From Paenibacillus sp. JZ16 (GTDB lineage: Bacteria; Bacillota; Bacilli; Paenibacillales; Paenibacillaceae), in the NCBI RefSeq assembly GCF_015326965.1, contig NZ_CP017659.1:2542001-2606000 (forward strand): a stretch of 64,000 bases of DNA, written 5' to 3'. The notes under the pieces are model-generated. The model saw only the letters and a list, made by a program, of their open reading frames with translations. It was not told where the DNA came from and made no database searches. The first letter of the stretch is position 1. Each line of letters starts with the position of its first letter. The position numbers were made by a program, and so were the translations under genes. Shown here piece after piece: positions 17,055-26,103 of the stretch.

Positions 17055-18401
17055 TCACCATAGATTGCCTTCTTCCCGCTTCACTTCCTCAACGATCGCT
17101 TGAACCCCTTCCTCAATCTGATCCAATCGTGCTCTGGAAATGCTGATACGTATAAACTTCTCGCGCATAAGGTTGTTAGATAGATAGAACAGCTTGCCGG
17201 ACACCACATGAATGTTCCGCTCTTTCAGCCGCCTGATCAACCGCTCCAGGTTAACGGTCTGCGGCAGCTTAAACAGCTTATATATGCCGCCGTCGCCAGG
17301 CACGGCTTCAATCCATCCGGCTCCCTCGTATCGCTGCACAGCCGCATTCAGGGCTTGCATTCGGGTTTCATACTGGCTGTAAATCTTCTGTTTATGCCGT
17401 TCATACATTCCGTTGCTAATATAAATTTCAAGCGCCGCTTGGGACAGCAGCGACGTATCCCCATAACTTTTAAAAGCACGGAACGTATCGAGCAAACGTT
17501 CCGGCAGGACGACGGCTCCCAGGCGCAATCCTGGGAAAATAATCTTCGAGAAGCTCTTCAAATACACCACATGCGATGTTCGGTTGTAGGCATAGATGGG
17601 ATCATATCCCCGTTCCTCGCCTAGATCAGCCATATAATCGTCTTCCACGATATAAACATCATATTTCGCCGCCAGGTTAGCAATGGCCTTTCTCTGCTCT
17701 GCGGTGTAGGTGTTGCCCAGCGGATTATGGTATCTCGACATCGTATAGAAAAATTTAATATGTCCGGATCGAAATTGCTCCTCCAGAGCCTTCAGGTCGA
17801 TCCCCGCTGCCGTGCGGGTGATTCCGATAACGGGCACTCCTTCACTTTCCAACAGCTGCAAATAATTATTGTAGCTGGGCTGTTCGACCAGAATGACGGA
17901 CTTTCCGCCGGGAAACGGCATTTTTGTCAAAATCTCAAGCGCCTGCTGGGCGCCTGCCGTAATCATAATCCTCTCCGCGGAAGTGAACACTTGAGCTCCT
18001 GCCAAATGGGAGACCAGGGTGCGGCGCAGTTTCTCCATTCCTTGCGGATCACCATAGGTAAACAGCTCATATTTATAGGTATCAATCGCCTTGTTCAGGC
18101 AATGCTGAAAATCCAGATACGGGAATACGTTCACGTCCGGAGAAGCCGACGCAAAATCAATCAAACTCTTATCCATGTTATTCGAATCCCCATCTTTCTG
18201 GACTACATAATAACCGCTTTGCGAAACCGAATAAATGGCGTGCCGTTTCTCAAGCTCAGTATAAGCACGAATCACCGTACTAATGCTGCACCCGTAGGAT
18301 TGTGCCGCACTTCGAACGGAAGGAAGCTTCTGCCCTGAACGATATTGGCCTTCCTGAATTTTCGATTCCATATCGGTAAGAATGGATAAATATTTTTTCA
18401 T
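17055..18401 (-). CDS. MocR-type GntR regulator with PLP aminotransferase fold
   Basis: 448 aa. The N-terminal GntR winged helix (1-70: GQKLPSVRSAAQSYGCSISTVIRAYTEL) is fused to a type-I aminotransferase domain (85-445) with ITAGAQQALEIL, YHNPLG, IVEDDYMADL and the PLP-binding Lys in YLKSFSKIIFPGLRLG. MocR proteins use PLP or amino-compound binding to control transcription. Divergent from the nitroreductase gene, with a 16-bp palindrome in the shared promoter region, so both it and the nitroreductase are plausible targets. Confidence 0.93.
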   Translation of the reverse strand: MKKYLSILTDMESKIQEGQYRSGQKLPSVRSAAQSYGCSISTVIRAYTELEKRHAIYSVSQSGYYVVQKDGDSNNMDKSLIDFASASPDVNVFPYLDFQHCLNKAIDTYKYELFTYGDPQGMEKLRRTLVSHLAGAQVFTSAERIMITAGAQQALEILTKMPFPGGKSVILVEQPSYNNYLQLLESEGVPVIGITRTAAGIDLKALEEQFRSGHIKFFYTMSRYHNPLGNTYTAEQRKAIANLAAKYDVYIVEDDYMADLGEERGYDPIYAYNRTSHVVYLKSFSKIIFPGLRLGAVVLPERLLDTFRAFKSYGDTSLLSQAALEIYISNGMYERHKQKIYSQYETRMQALNAAVQRYEGAGWIEAVPGDGGIYKLFKLPQTVNLERLIRRLKERNIHVVSGKLFYLSNNLMREKFIRISISRARLDQIEEGVQAIVEEVKREEGNLW

Positions 18402-18424
18402 TACCCCGCCCCCTCGCGACTCTT

Positions 18425-18458
18425 ATTATACAGGATCTCAACACTGTATCGATACAGT
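18425..18458 (-). promoter_or_regulatory. mocR promoter overlapped by a 16-bp palindrome
   Basis: ACTGTATCGATACAGT (18443-18458) is a perfect palindrome. A minus-strand -10 TATAAT lies at 18425-18430, which places the -35 inside the palindrome. This geometry suggests autorepression by the MocR protein. Confidence 0.55.
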
Positions 18459-18579
18459 TGTCAAAATAGGGTATGGTTTCGAACCCATCATTATCCTATA
18501 TTCAAGTAACCGTTCGCTGTGTTGGGAACACCTTCCCGGCCTTAAGAATGAAGATAACTACGATAGGGAGCTGATTCAC

Positions 18580-19212
18580 ATGCCATCCATTTCGCATGCC
18601 GATTTTTTAACTACTGTACGTGAACGTCAAGCGGTTAAACATTTTGATCCCCAACACAACCTCAGTCATGATGAGATTAAAGAAATGCTAGAGATTGCGA
18701 GTACCGCACCTTCTGCCTGGAATCTGCAGCATTGGACGTATCTTGCCATTACAGATAAGGCCACCAAAGACAAATTGTTACCCATCGCATATGGACAAAG
18801 GCAAATCGTAGAAGCCTCCGCTATTATCGCGGTTTTGGGAAACCTGCGGGCCCATCAACATGCTGAAGCGATATATGACCAAGCGGTTCAGGCAGGATTC
18901 ATGCCAGAGGAGGTCAAAACGAATCTGGTCCGGCAAATAATGAATTCCTACACCAATGCGCCTGAACTTGCCCGGGAAGAAGCGATACGGAGCGCCTCCA
19001 TGGCCGCCATGCAGCTCATGCTGGCTGCAAGGGCGCGCGGTCTTGATTCATGCCCGATGGGCGGATACAACTCAAGCCTTTTTATTGAAGCATTCGGGGT
19101 TCCGCGCCATTTGATCCCCGTTATGCTGGTTGCGATCGGTAAGAAGTCCGTACCGGCTCATCCTTCAACCCGTTTACCCCTAGAAGAGACGGTCTTTTGG
19201 AATCACTTCTAA
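18580..19212 (+). CDS. Nitroreductase-family flavoprotein
   Basis: 210 aa. FMN-binding pattern RERQAVKHFDP near the N-terminus, then STAPSAWNLQHWTYLAI and the C-terminal GLDSCPMGGYNSSLF. Predicted FMN-dependent NAD(P)H reductase of nitro- or quinone-type substrates, acting as a dimer in the cytoplasm. The ATG at 18580 follows GGGAG; the upstream 66 in-frame codons carry no homology. Divergent from the MocR regulator and followed by its own terminator. Confidence 0.9.
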   Translation: MPSISHADFLTTVRERQAVKHFDPQHNLSHDEIKEMLEIASTAPSAWNLQHWTYLAITDKATKDKLLPIAYGQRQIVEASAIIAVLGNLRAHQHAEAIYDQAVQAGFMPEEVKTNLVRQIMNSYTNAPELAREEAIRSASMAAMQLMLAARARGLDSCPMGGYNSSLFIEAFGVPRHLIPVMLVAIGKKSVPAHPSTRLPLEETVFWNHF

Positions 19213-19246
19213 TGCTCAATCCAAAAAGATCTAATATTTTTAGGTG

Positions 19247-19271
19247 AAAAACCTAATTTTATTAGGTTTTT
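19247..19271 (+). terminator. Terminator after the nitroreductase gene
   Basis: AAAAACCTAAT-TTT-ATTAGGTTTTT, a perfect 11-bp stem 34 bp past the stop. Confidence 0.8.
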
Positions 19272-19298
19272 GGAGAGGAACACGTCTGATAAAATGAA

Positions 19299-19312
19299 TA
19301 CAAGCGCTTACA
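19299..19312. promoter_or_regulatory. CcpA cre-like site before the GH43 gene
   Basis: TACAAGCGCTTACA is a 13/14 palindromic match to the cre form TGTAAGCGCTTACA. It lies 27 bp before the ATG and just after a possible -10 TAAAAT (19290-19295), a position suited to glucose repression. Confidence 0.6.
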
Positions 19313-19338
19313 AAGTGATGATCCAAGGAGGAACCGTA

Positions 19339-20322
19339 ATGAACAAGCCCGTACAGCCTAACGAACCGATCGTAACCCATATCTATACTGCAGACCCATC
19401 CGCCCACGTATTCGAGGGTAAAATTTATATTTATCCATCCCATGACCTGGATCATGAGAACACGTCCAATGATAACGGCGACCAGTATGACATGGAAGAC
19501 TACCATGTTCTCTCGATGGAGAATGTGGATGCTCCCTGCGTGGACCATGGCGAAGCTCTTCATGTGAAGGATGTGCCATGGGCGAAGAAGCAAATGTGGG
19601 CACCGGATGCTGCCTTCAAGAACGACACTTACTATTTATACTTCCCTGCCAGGGATCATGACGATATTTTCCGTCTTGGCGTAGCAACAAGCTCGTCGCC
19701 TTACGGCCCCTTTAAACCGGAGCCTCATTACATCCCGGGCAGCTACAGCATCGACCCCGCCGTATTCGTGGATGACGACAACCGTGCCTATATATACTTC
19801 GGCGGCCTCTGGGGTGGACAGCTGGAACAATGGCAGACTGGATCGCACATTCCGGATGCGGAAGGGCCTCCCGCAGACGCGCCTGCCATCGGACCGCGGG
19901 TCGCTGAGCTGAGCGATGACATGCTCACTTTCAAAGAGGCGCCCCAAGAAATATCCATCGTCGATGACAAAGGCAACCCGATTGTTGCAGGGGATGAAGA
20001 GCGGAGATATTTTGAAGGACCTTGGGTCCATAAATACAACGGAACCTACTATCTTTCTTATTCCACCGGCTCAACGCACAAAATCGTCTACGGCACGAGT
20101 CAAAGTCCAACGGGGCCTTTCGAGTTCAAGGGCACGATTCTAACCCCCGTAATCGGCTGGACGACCCATCACTCCATCGTTCAGTTCCAGGATAAATGGT
20201 ACCTCTTCTACCATGACAGCTCCCTTTCCGGCGGAGCGGACAACAAACGCAGCGTCAAGTTTACCGAGCTGACCTACAATGAGGACGGCACCATTCAGAC
20301 GATTCATCCGTACGACAAATAA
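19339..20322 (+). CDS. Glycoside hydrolase family 43 protein, cytoplasmic
   Basis: 327 aa five-bladed beta-propeller enzyme without signal peptide. Catalytic base Asp in YTADPSAHVFEGKIYIY, the pKa-modulating Asp in YSIDPAVFVDDDNRAYIYFGG, and general-acid Glu in YFEGPWVHKYNGTYYLSYSTG. Members act as beta-xylosidases or alpha-L-arabinofuranosidases on short oligosaccharides. The ATG at 19339 follows AAGGAGG; an upstream in-frame codon at 19270 is inside the preceding terminator and was rejected. A cre-like site in the leader suggests catabolite repression. Confidence 0.92.
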   Translation: MNKPVQPNEPIVTHIYTADPSAHVFEGKIYIYPSHDLDHENTSNDNGDQYDMEDYHVLSMENVDAPCVDHGEALHVKDVPWAKKQMWAPDAAFKNDTYYLYFPARDHDDIFRLGVATSSSPYGPFKPEPHYIPGSYSIDPAVFVDDDNRAYIYFGGLWGGQLEQWQTGSHIPDAEGPPADAPAIGPRVAELSDDMLTFKEAPQEISIVDDKGNPIVAGDEERRYFEGPWVHKYNGTYYLSYSTGSTHKIVYGTSQSPTGPFEFKGTILTPVIGWTTHHSIVQFQDKWYLFYHDSSLSGGADNKRSVKFTELTYNEDGTIQTIHPYDK

Positions 20323-20334
20323 GGCACGGGGAAG

Positions 20335-20362
20335 GCTGGATTCCAAGAGTATGGAGTCCAGC
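20335..20362 (+). terminator. Terminator after the GH43 gene
   Basis: GCTGGATTCCA pairs with TGGAGTCCAGC around an AGAGTA loop and is followed by TTTTT. Confidence 0.85.
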
Positions 20363-20423
20363 TTTTTCATTTCATTTTCTGTTCCCGATACGGATAAACT
20401 CGCGCTCTGCCGTATAATAAAAC

Positions 20424-20453
20424 AAGCTGCCCCATCGTTCATGGAGTCAGCTT
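20424..20453 (-). terminator. Probable terminator after sdpI
   Basis: On the minus strand AAGCTGACTCCAT and ATGGGGCAGCTT pair with a one-base bulge, followed by TTGTTTTATT. Confidence 0.6.
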
Positions 20454-20493
20454 GCTGGCCGTTCAGGACGTTTATGTGTTGCAGCCCCGCCCG

Positions 20494-21132
20494 TTACACG
20501 CCCTTTTTAAACAAAGAGAAAGAGTAAATCGCCGGAGCCGCCACAATCAATATAATGACAGGAACGATTGCGACGGCAAGGTTCATCTTCAGAAACGCCG
20601 TCAGGATCATGAACGCTCCGCCTGCCATCCACAGGTATCCCGCAAAACGATGCGTTTTATTCCAATTATTCTGGCTGTTCAGCGTCCAAGGCAGCTTGAT
20701 GCCCACCGTATAGTTCTGTTTGCTCTTCGGCAAATAATTTCCGGTGACCACGAGCAGCATGCCCACGAGAGCCGGTGCAATCGTCTGGATCGGCAGCTCG
20801 GCCCCCATGGCCTTGAACAGCGTGATCGGCATGAGAATGAGAGACAGCGCGGGGATGAGCCATAGACCCATCGTTCTTAAAACCGGGGCAGCGTTCATTT
20901 TCTTTGGATCGTTGTTAAGCGCTACATTGACTATGACGTTAATAACCGCTGTAATCAACGGAAGCACAAACGCCGCAACCGCCTTCGACACATAATTATC
21001 AGGATTGCCCGCCGCGTCCCAGTGAACAGCCACCTGCTCAGGCAATTGGTTATACAGCGTCATCGATAAAATAATCGGCAATAAACATATCAGCGTTGTT
21101 ATAACCAGCATCGAACTATTCTTTTTCCTCAT
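20494..21132 (-). CDS. SdpI-family membrane protein
   Basis: 212 aa with six hydrophobic segments. The N-terminal DUF1648 part (LYNQLPEQVAVHWDAAGNPDNYVSK) and the SdpI part (VGIKLPWTLNSQNNWNKTHRFAGYLWMAGG) are both present. In Bacillus subtilis SdpI gives immunity to the SdpC cannibalism toxin and sequesters the repressor SdpR at the membrane. The ATG at 21132 was chosen because homology begins there; it overlaps the sdpR-like gene by 17 bp, so they form one operon. No sdpABC toxin genes are in the window. Confidence 0.88.
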   Translation of the reverse strand: MRKKNSSMLVITTLICLLPIILSMTLYNQLPEQVAVHWDAAGNPDNYVSKAVAAFVLPLITAVINVIVNVALNNDPKKMNAAPVLRTMGLWLIPALSLILMPITLFKAMGAELPIQTIAPALVGMLLVVTGNYLPKSKQNYTVGIKLPWTLNSQNNWNKTHRFAGYLWMAGGAFMILTAFLKMNLAVAIVPVIILIVAAPAIYSFSLFKKGV

Positions 21133-21400
21133 CTTGTTTCCCCCCGTTAAATTGTGAAAACCACAGCATGATTTCTTCGAAGACGGACACGTTGATCTCA
21201 TAGTAAATATAATTTTTATATTTTGTTTCAAATATCAGTCCGGCCTTCTTCAGCTGCGACAGATGATACGAAATGGTCGCCCCGGTCATATCGAAATGTT
21301 GACCGATCTCTCCGGCTGACATTTTGCCGCGCTTGAGCATAACCAGGATGTCCCGTCTCACCGGATCAGATAACGCCTTGAATGTTTCCGGAAACCCCAA
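21116..21400 (-). CDS. SdpR-like ArsR-family autorepressor
   Basis: 94 aa winged helix. FKALSDPVRRDILVMLKRGKMSAGEIGQHF, recognition helix TGATISYHLSQLKKAGLI and wing YKNYIYYEIN match SdpR. No metal-binding Cys motif is present, as expected for the SdpR subgroup. TTG start; an ATG in the same spot is in another frame. First gene of the sdpRI-type operon. Inverted ATTTAGA/TCTAAAT sites just upstream are the likely autoregulatory operator. Confidence 0.85.
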   Translation of the reverse strand: MGFPETFKALSDPVRRDILVMLKRGKMSAGEIGQHFDMTGATISYHLSQLKKAGLIFETKYKNYIYYEINVSVFEEIMLWFSQFNGGKQDEEKE

Positions 21401-21415
21401 TGTGCATCACCCATA

Positions 21416-21502
21416 TTTCTATTTAGAATTTCATCTAAATACATTATCGCTTATCCCTGCATCCAATTGCAATACCTATTTTGAAAAAATTCTAAATAGA
21501 AA
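21416..21502. promoter_or_regulatory. Probable SdpR operator region
   Basis: ATTTAGA-ATTTCA-TCTAAAT (21421-21440) is a perfect 7-bp inverted repeat just upstream of the repressor start. TTTCTATTTAGAA (21416-21428) recurs inverted as TTCTAAATAGAAA at 21490-21502. Confidence 0.55.
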
Positions 21503-21627
21503 GTGAAATGGGCATCCCGACAAGCCCCATCGCCATGATAGTAATCGTAGATTTCCTATAAACAACAAAAACCCGCCACGGACCCGCATTACGCGCTGAT
21601 CCATAGCAGGCTTGCTTCACGGCCTGT

Positions 21628-22137
21628 TTATCCAAGCACCTTCTCAAATACCGGAAAGCTTGCCGCTCTCCCTGGGAAATTCACTTCTCCCCGCAAGTCA
21701 TAACCTAAGCCTTGATACAGCTTGAGCGCAGCCGTGTTCTTGGCATAGGTATCCAATCGTAGACTCGTGTAGCCCTCTCGCAGGGCATATTCCTCGGAGA
21801 AGGCTATCAGTTTTCGCGCAACTCCCTGTCCTTGGGCTTCCGGATCGACAGCAAGCCGATGCATCATTAAATGAGGCCCTTTCATCTGCTTCCAGTTAAT
21901 GGTCTCATACTGCTCATCCTGGGATTCGTCAAGGACGATGATCCCTAAGATGCGGCCTTCGCCCTCAGCTGCAAACAACGTTCCTCGCTGCAAATCCTCA
22001 CCAATGACCTCTCGGTTCGGATACTGATCATCCCATTGATCGCTGCCTCCAGCCTGCATGACCGCAACACAGCGGGCTATCAAAGCCATGATTTCTTGAA
22101 GCTCCTCTATTCGTCCTGTCCGTATGTTCATATTCAT
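21628..22137 (-). CDS. GNAT-family N-acetyltransferase
   Basis: 169 aa. Acetyl-CoA-binding motif A is MHRLAVDPEAQGQGVARKLIAF, followed by YTSLRLDTYAKNTAALKLYQGLGY (motif B). Transfers acetyl groups to an amine of unknown identity. The ATG at 22137 follows TAGGTG; 28 additional in-frame upstream codons lack homology. A loosely paired hairpin with a T5 tract on the minus strand near 21568 may end the transcript. Confidence 0.88.
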   Translation of the reverse strand: MNMNIRTGRIEELQEIMALIARCVAVMQAGGSDQWDDQYPNREVIGEDLQRGTLFAAEGEGRILGIIVLDESQDEQYETINWKQMKGPHLMMHRLAVDPEAQGQGVARKLIAFSEEYALREGYTSLRLDTYAKNTAALKLYQGLGYDLRGEVNFPGRAASFPVFEKVLG

Positions 22138-22277
22138 CGATGCACCTACTATTGTTTTTTTAGAACATTTTACTATGCTTGGACGGCTGCAACAACATGT
22201 AAACATGAAACTCAACGTCATCCCACGAATTACTTGGGTGGGATAATACCTTTAAAGGTTCCATTACAGATACCCTT

Positions 22278-22859
22278 TTATTCAAGCAATGTAAGAGTCA
22301 CCTCTATCGTATTCGTTACGAATGAGCGCTCCGGACGGGATTTCAACATGACGGTCAACCCAATCAGCGATACGATCAGCGCTTGGGATAATGCTTTCGC
22401 GTCTGTCCCGATCGCAAGCTCGCCCGATTGTATGCCTCGTTCAATGGTTTCTTGAAATATGACCGCCAAGTACATCTGATGCTCCCTTGTCAGAATTTCA
22501 AATTTCTCATCATGAGGCGCAAGCTCGACCATCGTATTGATACAAAAGCACCCTCGGCTGCTGCTTTCGGAATATTCCTTATCAACCACATTTTCAAAAA
22601 AAGCCCGAAACGCCTCCCTGACCGATCGATGGTTTTGCAGCCTGGCCCGCGCCTCGGAAGCATGTGACATCGTGTATTTGCGCAGAGCTGTTTCGAACAG
22701 CTCCTTCTTGTCTCCAAAGGCTGAGTATATACTGGGCCGTTGAATGCCCATTCTGGAAGTCAAATCGCTTAATGAGGTAGCCTCATATCCCTTCTCCCAA
22801 AATAACTGCATCGCTGCATCTAATACTTTCTCTTCATCAAATTCGCGGACTCGTCCCAT
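22278..22859 (-). CDS. TetR/AcrR-family repressor
   Basis: 193 aa. The N-terminal HTH (VLDAAMQLFWEKGYEATSLSDLTSRMGIQRPSIYSAFGDKKELFETAL) is typical TetR, and the ligand domain includes SRGCFCINTMVELAP. Divergent from an MFS exporter 285 bp away, with matching 12-bp operator-like sequences in the gap, so it is the likely repressor of that pump. Confidence 0.93.
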   Translation of the reverse strand: MGRVREFDEEKVLDAAMQLFWEKGYEATSLSDLTSRMGIQRPSIYSAFGDKKELFETALRKYTMSHASEARARLQNHRSVREAFRAFFENVVDKEYSESSSRGCFCINTMVELAPHDEKFEILTREHQMYLAVIFQETIERGIQSGELAIGTDAKALSQALIVSLIGLTVMLKSRPERSFVTNTIEVTLTLLE

Positions 22860-22934
22860 ATTGAATTACCTCTCGTTACATTTGATTTTAAGGAAAACTT
22901 CATGATCACCAAAGGAGTAAAGAACCACTTTCAT

Positions 22935-22946
22935 TACCAATCAGTA
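22935..22946. promoter_or_regulatory. TetR operator candidate 1
   Basis: TACCAATCAGTA, an imperfect palindrome 76 bp upstream of the tetR start and differing by one base from the site at 23101. Confidence 0.5.
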
Positions 22947-23053
22947 TAATTAAGTTTATGATGTTCGGATGCTTTTGTCAAACACCGATTTCCTGTATAT
23001 TGCTGATATATATTAGAAAATCCCGTTGTTTCTTAACGTTTGAAATAAACCTG

Positions 23054-23112
23054 TTGACATGGATCGTAAGGATGGGATATATTTATCGGGCGATTTATCA
23101 TACCGATCAGTA
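23054..23112 (+). promoter_or_regulatory. Sigma-A promoter of the MFS gene with TetR operator candidate 2
   Basis: TTGACA (23054-23059), 18-bp spacer, TATATT (23078-23083). The near-palindrome TACCGATCAGTA (23101-23112) lies about 10 bp after the expected transcription start, where a bound repressor would block transcription. Confidence 0.65.
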
Positions 23113-23144
23113 CATATAAAAATCGAAAGGGTTGGATTCACACA

Positions 23145-24410
23145 ATGGAAGAGATCATAGCAAAAAAAGCGGTCGTCCATAACGAAACAGCCGCGAATGC
23201 GTCACAGGGGACGGCGACTACGGCCAAATCCGGTAATCGTATGCCTCTGACTCGTTCCGTTACGTTATTGTTTGCGATTGCTTGCGGCATGTCCGTTGCC
23301 AATATCTACTTCGCTCAGCCGCTGCTCGATGAGCTGTCGTACGAGTTCAACTTGGACTATGCCGTCATTGGAATTCTGATTACCGTCACACAGATCTTTT
23401 ATGCATTGGGACTGCTCCTGCTGGTGCCTCTGGGGGATTTACTGAACCAGCGCCGATTAATTATCGGTCAAATGGCGATCTCCGTGGCGGCTCTCGTGAT
23501 CGTTGGTACTGCTTCATCCGGCGCGATGCTCTTTGCAGGTTTGGCTTTGGTCGGATTGCTTGCCGTTGTAACGCAGACGATTGTGGCGTTCGTGGCGACC
23601 GTAGCTGCTCCTGCTGAACGAGGGCGAGCCGTAGGCATGGTAACCAGCGGAATTGTGATCGGGATCCTTCTGGCGCGAACCATTTCAGGAGTTTTGAAGG
23701 ATCTTGCAGGATGGCGTTCGGTTTATCTGGTTTCTGCTGCGGTGATGCTGTTCATGGTTTACGCATTATATAAGATGCTGCCAAATGTTGAGCGTAAGGT
23801 AAAAACTCTTTCCTATTCTCAACTGCTTAAGTCGGTACTGGTGTTGTTCCTTCAAGAACGGCTACTACGTGTCCGCGCTGTTTTGGCTATGCTGATTTTT
23901 ACGGCTTTCAGCATTTTGTGGACGCCATTAGTGCTGCCTCTTAGCGCACCGCCACTATCCCTTTCGCACTCTGCCATCGGGGCGTTTGGTCTCGTAGGCG
24001 TCGTGGGTGCATTGGCTGCAGCAAAAGCCGGTAAGCTAGCCGATCGAGGTTACGGACAAAGAACGACCGGAATTGCATTGTCCCTGCTATTGCTGTCATG
24101 GCTGCCGATCAGCTATACAGAACGGTCCCTGTTTACCTTAGTCATTGGTATTATTCTGCTGGACTTGGCGGTACAGGCGGTGCATGTCACGAATCAGAGT
24201 ATGATTTTTGCATTGCGCCCGCAGGCGCGCAGTCGCATGGTTGCCGGGTATATGATTTTTTATTCCATCGGAAGTGCCGCCGGTTCCATTGCTTCGACCC
24301 ATATCTATGCACAGTATGGTTGGCATGGAGTTTGTATGCTTGGAGCCTCCGTCAGCGCTATTGCCCTTATATTTTGGGCTGTGACCAAAGGCGAAAAAGG
24401 TGCCCATTGA
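23145..24410 (+). CDS. MFS transporter, DHA1-type drug or metabolite exporter
   Basis: 421 aa with twelve predicted membrane helices after a polar N-terminus of about 35 residues. Helix 1 carries ACGMSVANIYFAQPLLDEL, and loop 2-3 has the MFS signature LLLVPLGDLLNQRRLI, with Asp and Arg in place. It most resembles small-molecule proton antiporters. Divergently paired with a TetR repressor; an inducible efflux pump is the simplest reading. The ligand is unknown. Confidence 0.92.
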   Translation: MEEIIAKKAVVHNETAANASQGTATTAKSGNRMPLTRSVTLLFAIACGMSVANIYFAQPLLDELSYEFNLDYAVIGILITVTQIFYALGLLLLVPLGDLLNQRRLIIGQMAISVAALVIVGTASSGAMLFAGLALVGLLAVVTQTIVAFVATVAAPAERGRAVGMVTSGIVIGILLARTISGVLKDLAGWRSVYLVSAAVMLFMVYALYKMLPNVERKVKTLSYSQLLKSVLVLFLQERLLRVRAVLAMLIFTAFSILWTPLVLPLSAPPLSLSHSAIGAFGLVGVVGALAAAKAGKLADRGYGQRTTGIALSLLLLSWLPISYTERSLFTLVIGIILLDLAVQAVHVTNQSMIFALRPQARSRMVAGYMIFYSIGSAAGSIASTHIYAQYGWHGVCMLGASVSAIALIFWAVTKGEKGAH

Positions 24411-24427
24411 CAATAAAATCAAACTAC

Positions 24428-24459
24428 AAAAGATCGCTCCCACAGGGTGGCGATCTTTT
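24428..24459 (+). terminator. Terminator after the MFS gene
   Basis: AAAAGATCGC pairs perfectly with GCGATCTTTT around a 12-base loop. Confidence 0.85.
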
Positions 24460-24559
24460 AGAATATCCACGAACAGTAGCAGCCTTGCCAGCCCATACGT
24501 CAATCATTTTGGAAACTCTCTATTTAGCGTTAAGGATGCCGTTCCTCAGAATAACAAAA

Positions 24560-24580
24560 GACACGCCGTATGGGCGTGCC
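24560..24580 (-). terminator. Terminator of the RCC1-repeat gene
   Basis: On the minus strand GGCACGCC-CATAC-GGCGTGTC followed by TTTTG, 13 bp after the stop. Confidence 0.8.
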
Positions 24581-24592
24581 TTCAACATATTC

Positions 24593-26089
24593 TTATGGTG
24601 TTTTCCCCAGGATCACTTCGCCTGTCGTCTTATTCCAGGACATCGGAATGCCAAGCTTTGTCGTGATCAACTCCAATGGAAACATGCTCGAATTAGCCAG
24701 GAATGGAATGCTGACATCTTCTCGCGTCACCTTCCCGTTCACTAATACAACGGCGGGATCACTGGATTTAATGGACACGGTATTCCCGCCATAAGAGAAA
24801 GACCATACCGGAAATCGATGATTTCCGTGTTTCGGATCCGGATTCGACTGTCCGCGCTTCACTTTGATCCCGAGGGCTTCAAAAACGCTAGTATACGGTA
24901 CATACAGCTTGCCTTTCACAATAGCGGAAGAACCGTAGAAGCTAACCGATTGTCCGTTTGCCGTCCAGGATAGAGGAGGCTGTACCATGACTGGATTCCC
25001 ATCGTTCTCGTTAGGCGAGCCGCTGCCTTGATATTTCTCTTCTCCCCAGGCCAGCAGCTTACCGTCTTTGTTGGTTGCATAACCTGTATATCCATTGCTT
25101 CCCCAAAGCGCCTTGATACCTGTCAAACCTTTCACTTGAAAAGGCTTCGCCGCTGGGTCGTTGTATTTCCACTGCCAGACCGTGCCGTCATTTTTAAGCA
25201 TGTACAAACGGTTAGACCCCGTTCTTATCTCTTGGATATCGTTTAATCCCTTCACCGCAGCCGGCACTTGCTGCTTTTCATTCACATTCCACCGCAGCAC
25301 CGTCCCGTTCTCATGCAGCAGAAACACGTCATACCAATCCGCGGCGATTCCGGCAATGGAGGAAGTAACCAGCGATTTAATCTCACGGAACTCACGCTCC
25401 AGCCGGTACCGATCGTAGAAACTGTTATATACCGTTAACATATCAACACTGCCGTCATCACCGAGAATCAGCGCCTCATGTCCGGCGACCACTATTGTTT
25501 TTGCATTTATGACTCCCTTGATCGGAAAGTACTTTACCGTCATCTTTAAATGATCATTCGGATCAAACGTCGGATTCCATATCGTTGCAGACCCATCCTT
25601 ATGCAATGCGACAGAACCATGGTTTGAAATAGCCAAGCTGGCTACATCCTTAAGTCCTTCCAGCTTGATCAGCCCTCCCCGTTTTTGGAAAGGTAACAAC
25701 GGATCCCCGTTAATATAAGGAGAGTAATAATCGCCCCAGGCCCACACGTCCCCGTTCTTGTCCAAGGCAAATGAAGAATTGTCCCCTGCCGCCACCTGAA
25801 CAATATCAGTTAAACCCGCGACTTGCTTTGGCACTAATTGATGAATGCTAGTCCCGTCACCTACTTGACCTGACTTGTTATAACCCCAGGCAGTCACGGA
25901 GCCGTCGCTCCATGCCGCAACACCATGTCCGCTGCCGCCAGCCACGCTTACCGGTGTATGCGGTGAATCTCCATGCACAGCTTCGGCAGCTCCCACACTG
26001 TCCATTGCCATACAATTGACTGCTAACAATATCGTCATTAACATATAAGCTACTCTACGATTCAATACCTTCAAGTATGAGGCCTCCAT
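24593..26089 (-). CDS. Secreted RCC1-repeat protein with copper-amine-oxidase N-terminal domain
   Basis: 498 aa. Signal peptide (about 1-35, ending VGAAEA). Residues 45-375 hold RCC1-type beta-propeller repeats (AAWSDGSVTAWGYNKSGQVGDGT, VAAGDNSSFALDKNGDVWAWGD). Residues 385-497 form the copper-amine-oxidase-like N-terminal domain (KGKLYVPYTSVFEALGIKVK ... VNGKVTREDVSIPF ... LGIPMSWNKTTGEVILG), a cell-surface module common in Paenibacillus. Probably an exported protein-protein or wall-binding scaffold; no enzyme activity is implied. The start region has only a weak ribosome binding site; ATG codons at residues 15 and 17 are alternatives. Single-gene unit. Confidence 0.82.
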   Translation of the reverse strand: MEASYLKVLNRRVAYMLMTILLAVNCMAMDSVGAAEAVHGDSPHTPVSVAGGSGHGVAAWSDGSVTAWGYNKSGQVGDGTSIHQLVPKQVAGLTDIVQVAAGDNSSFALDKNGDVWAWGDYYSPYINGDPLLPFQKRGGLIKLEGLKDVASLAISNHGSVALHKDGSATIWNPTFDPNDHLKMTVKYFPIKGVINAKTIVVAGHEALILGDDGSVDMLTVYNSFYDRYRLEREFREIKSLVTSSIAGIAADWYDVFLLHENGTVLRWNVNEKQQVPAAVKGLNDIQEIRTGSNRLYMLKNDGTVWQWKYNDPAAKPFQVKGLTGIKALWGSNGYTGYATNKDGKLLAWGEEKYQGSGSPNENDGNPVMVQPPLSWTANGQSVSFYGSSAIVKGKLYVPYTSVFEALGIKVKRGQSNPDPKHGNHRFPVWSFSYGGNTVSIKSSDPAVVLVNGKVTREDVSIPFLANSSMFPLELITTKLGIPMSWNKTTGEVILGKTP

Positions 26090-26103
26090 TCTCGATCTTT
26101 ATA

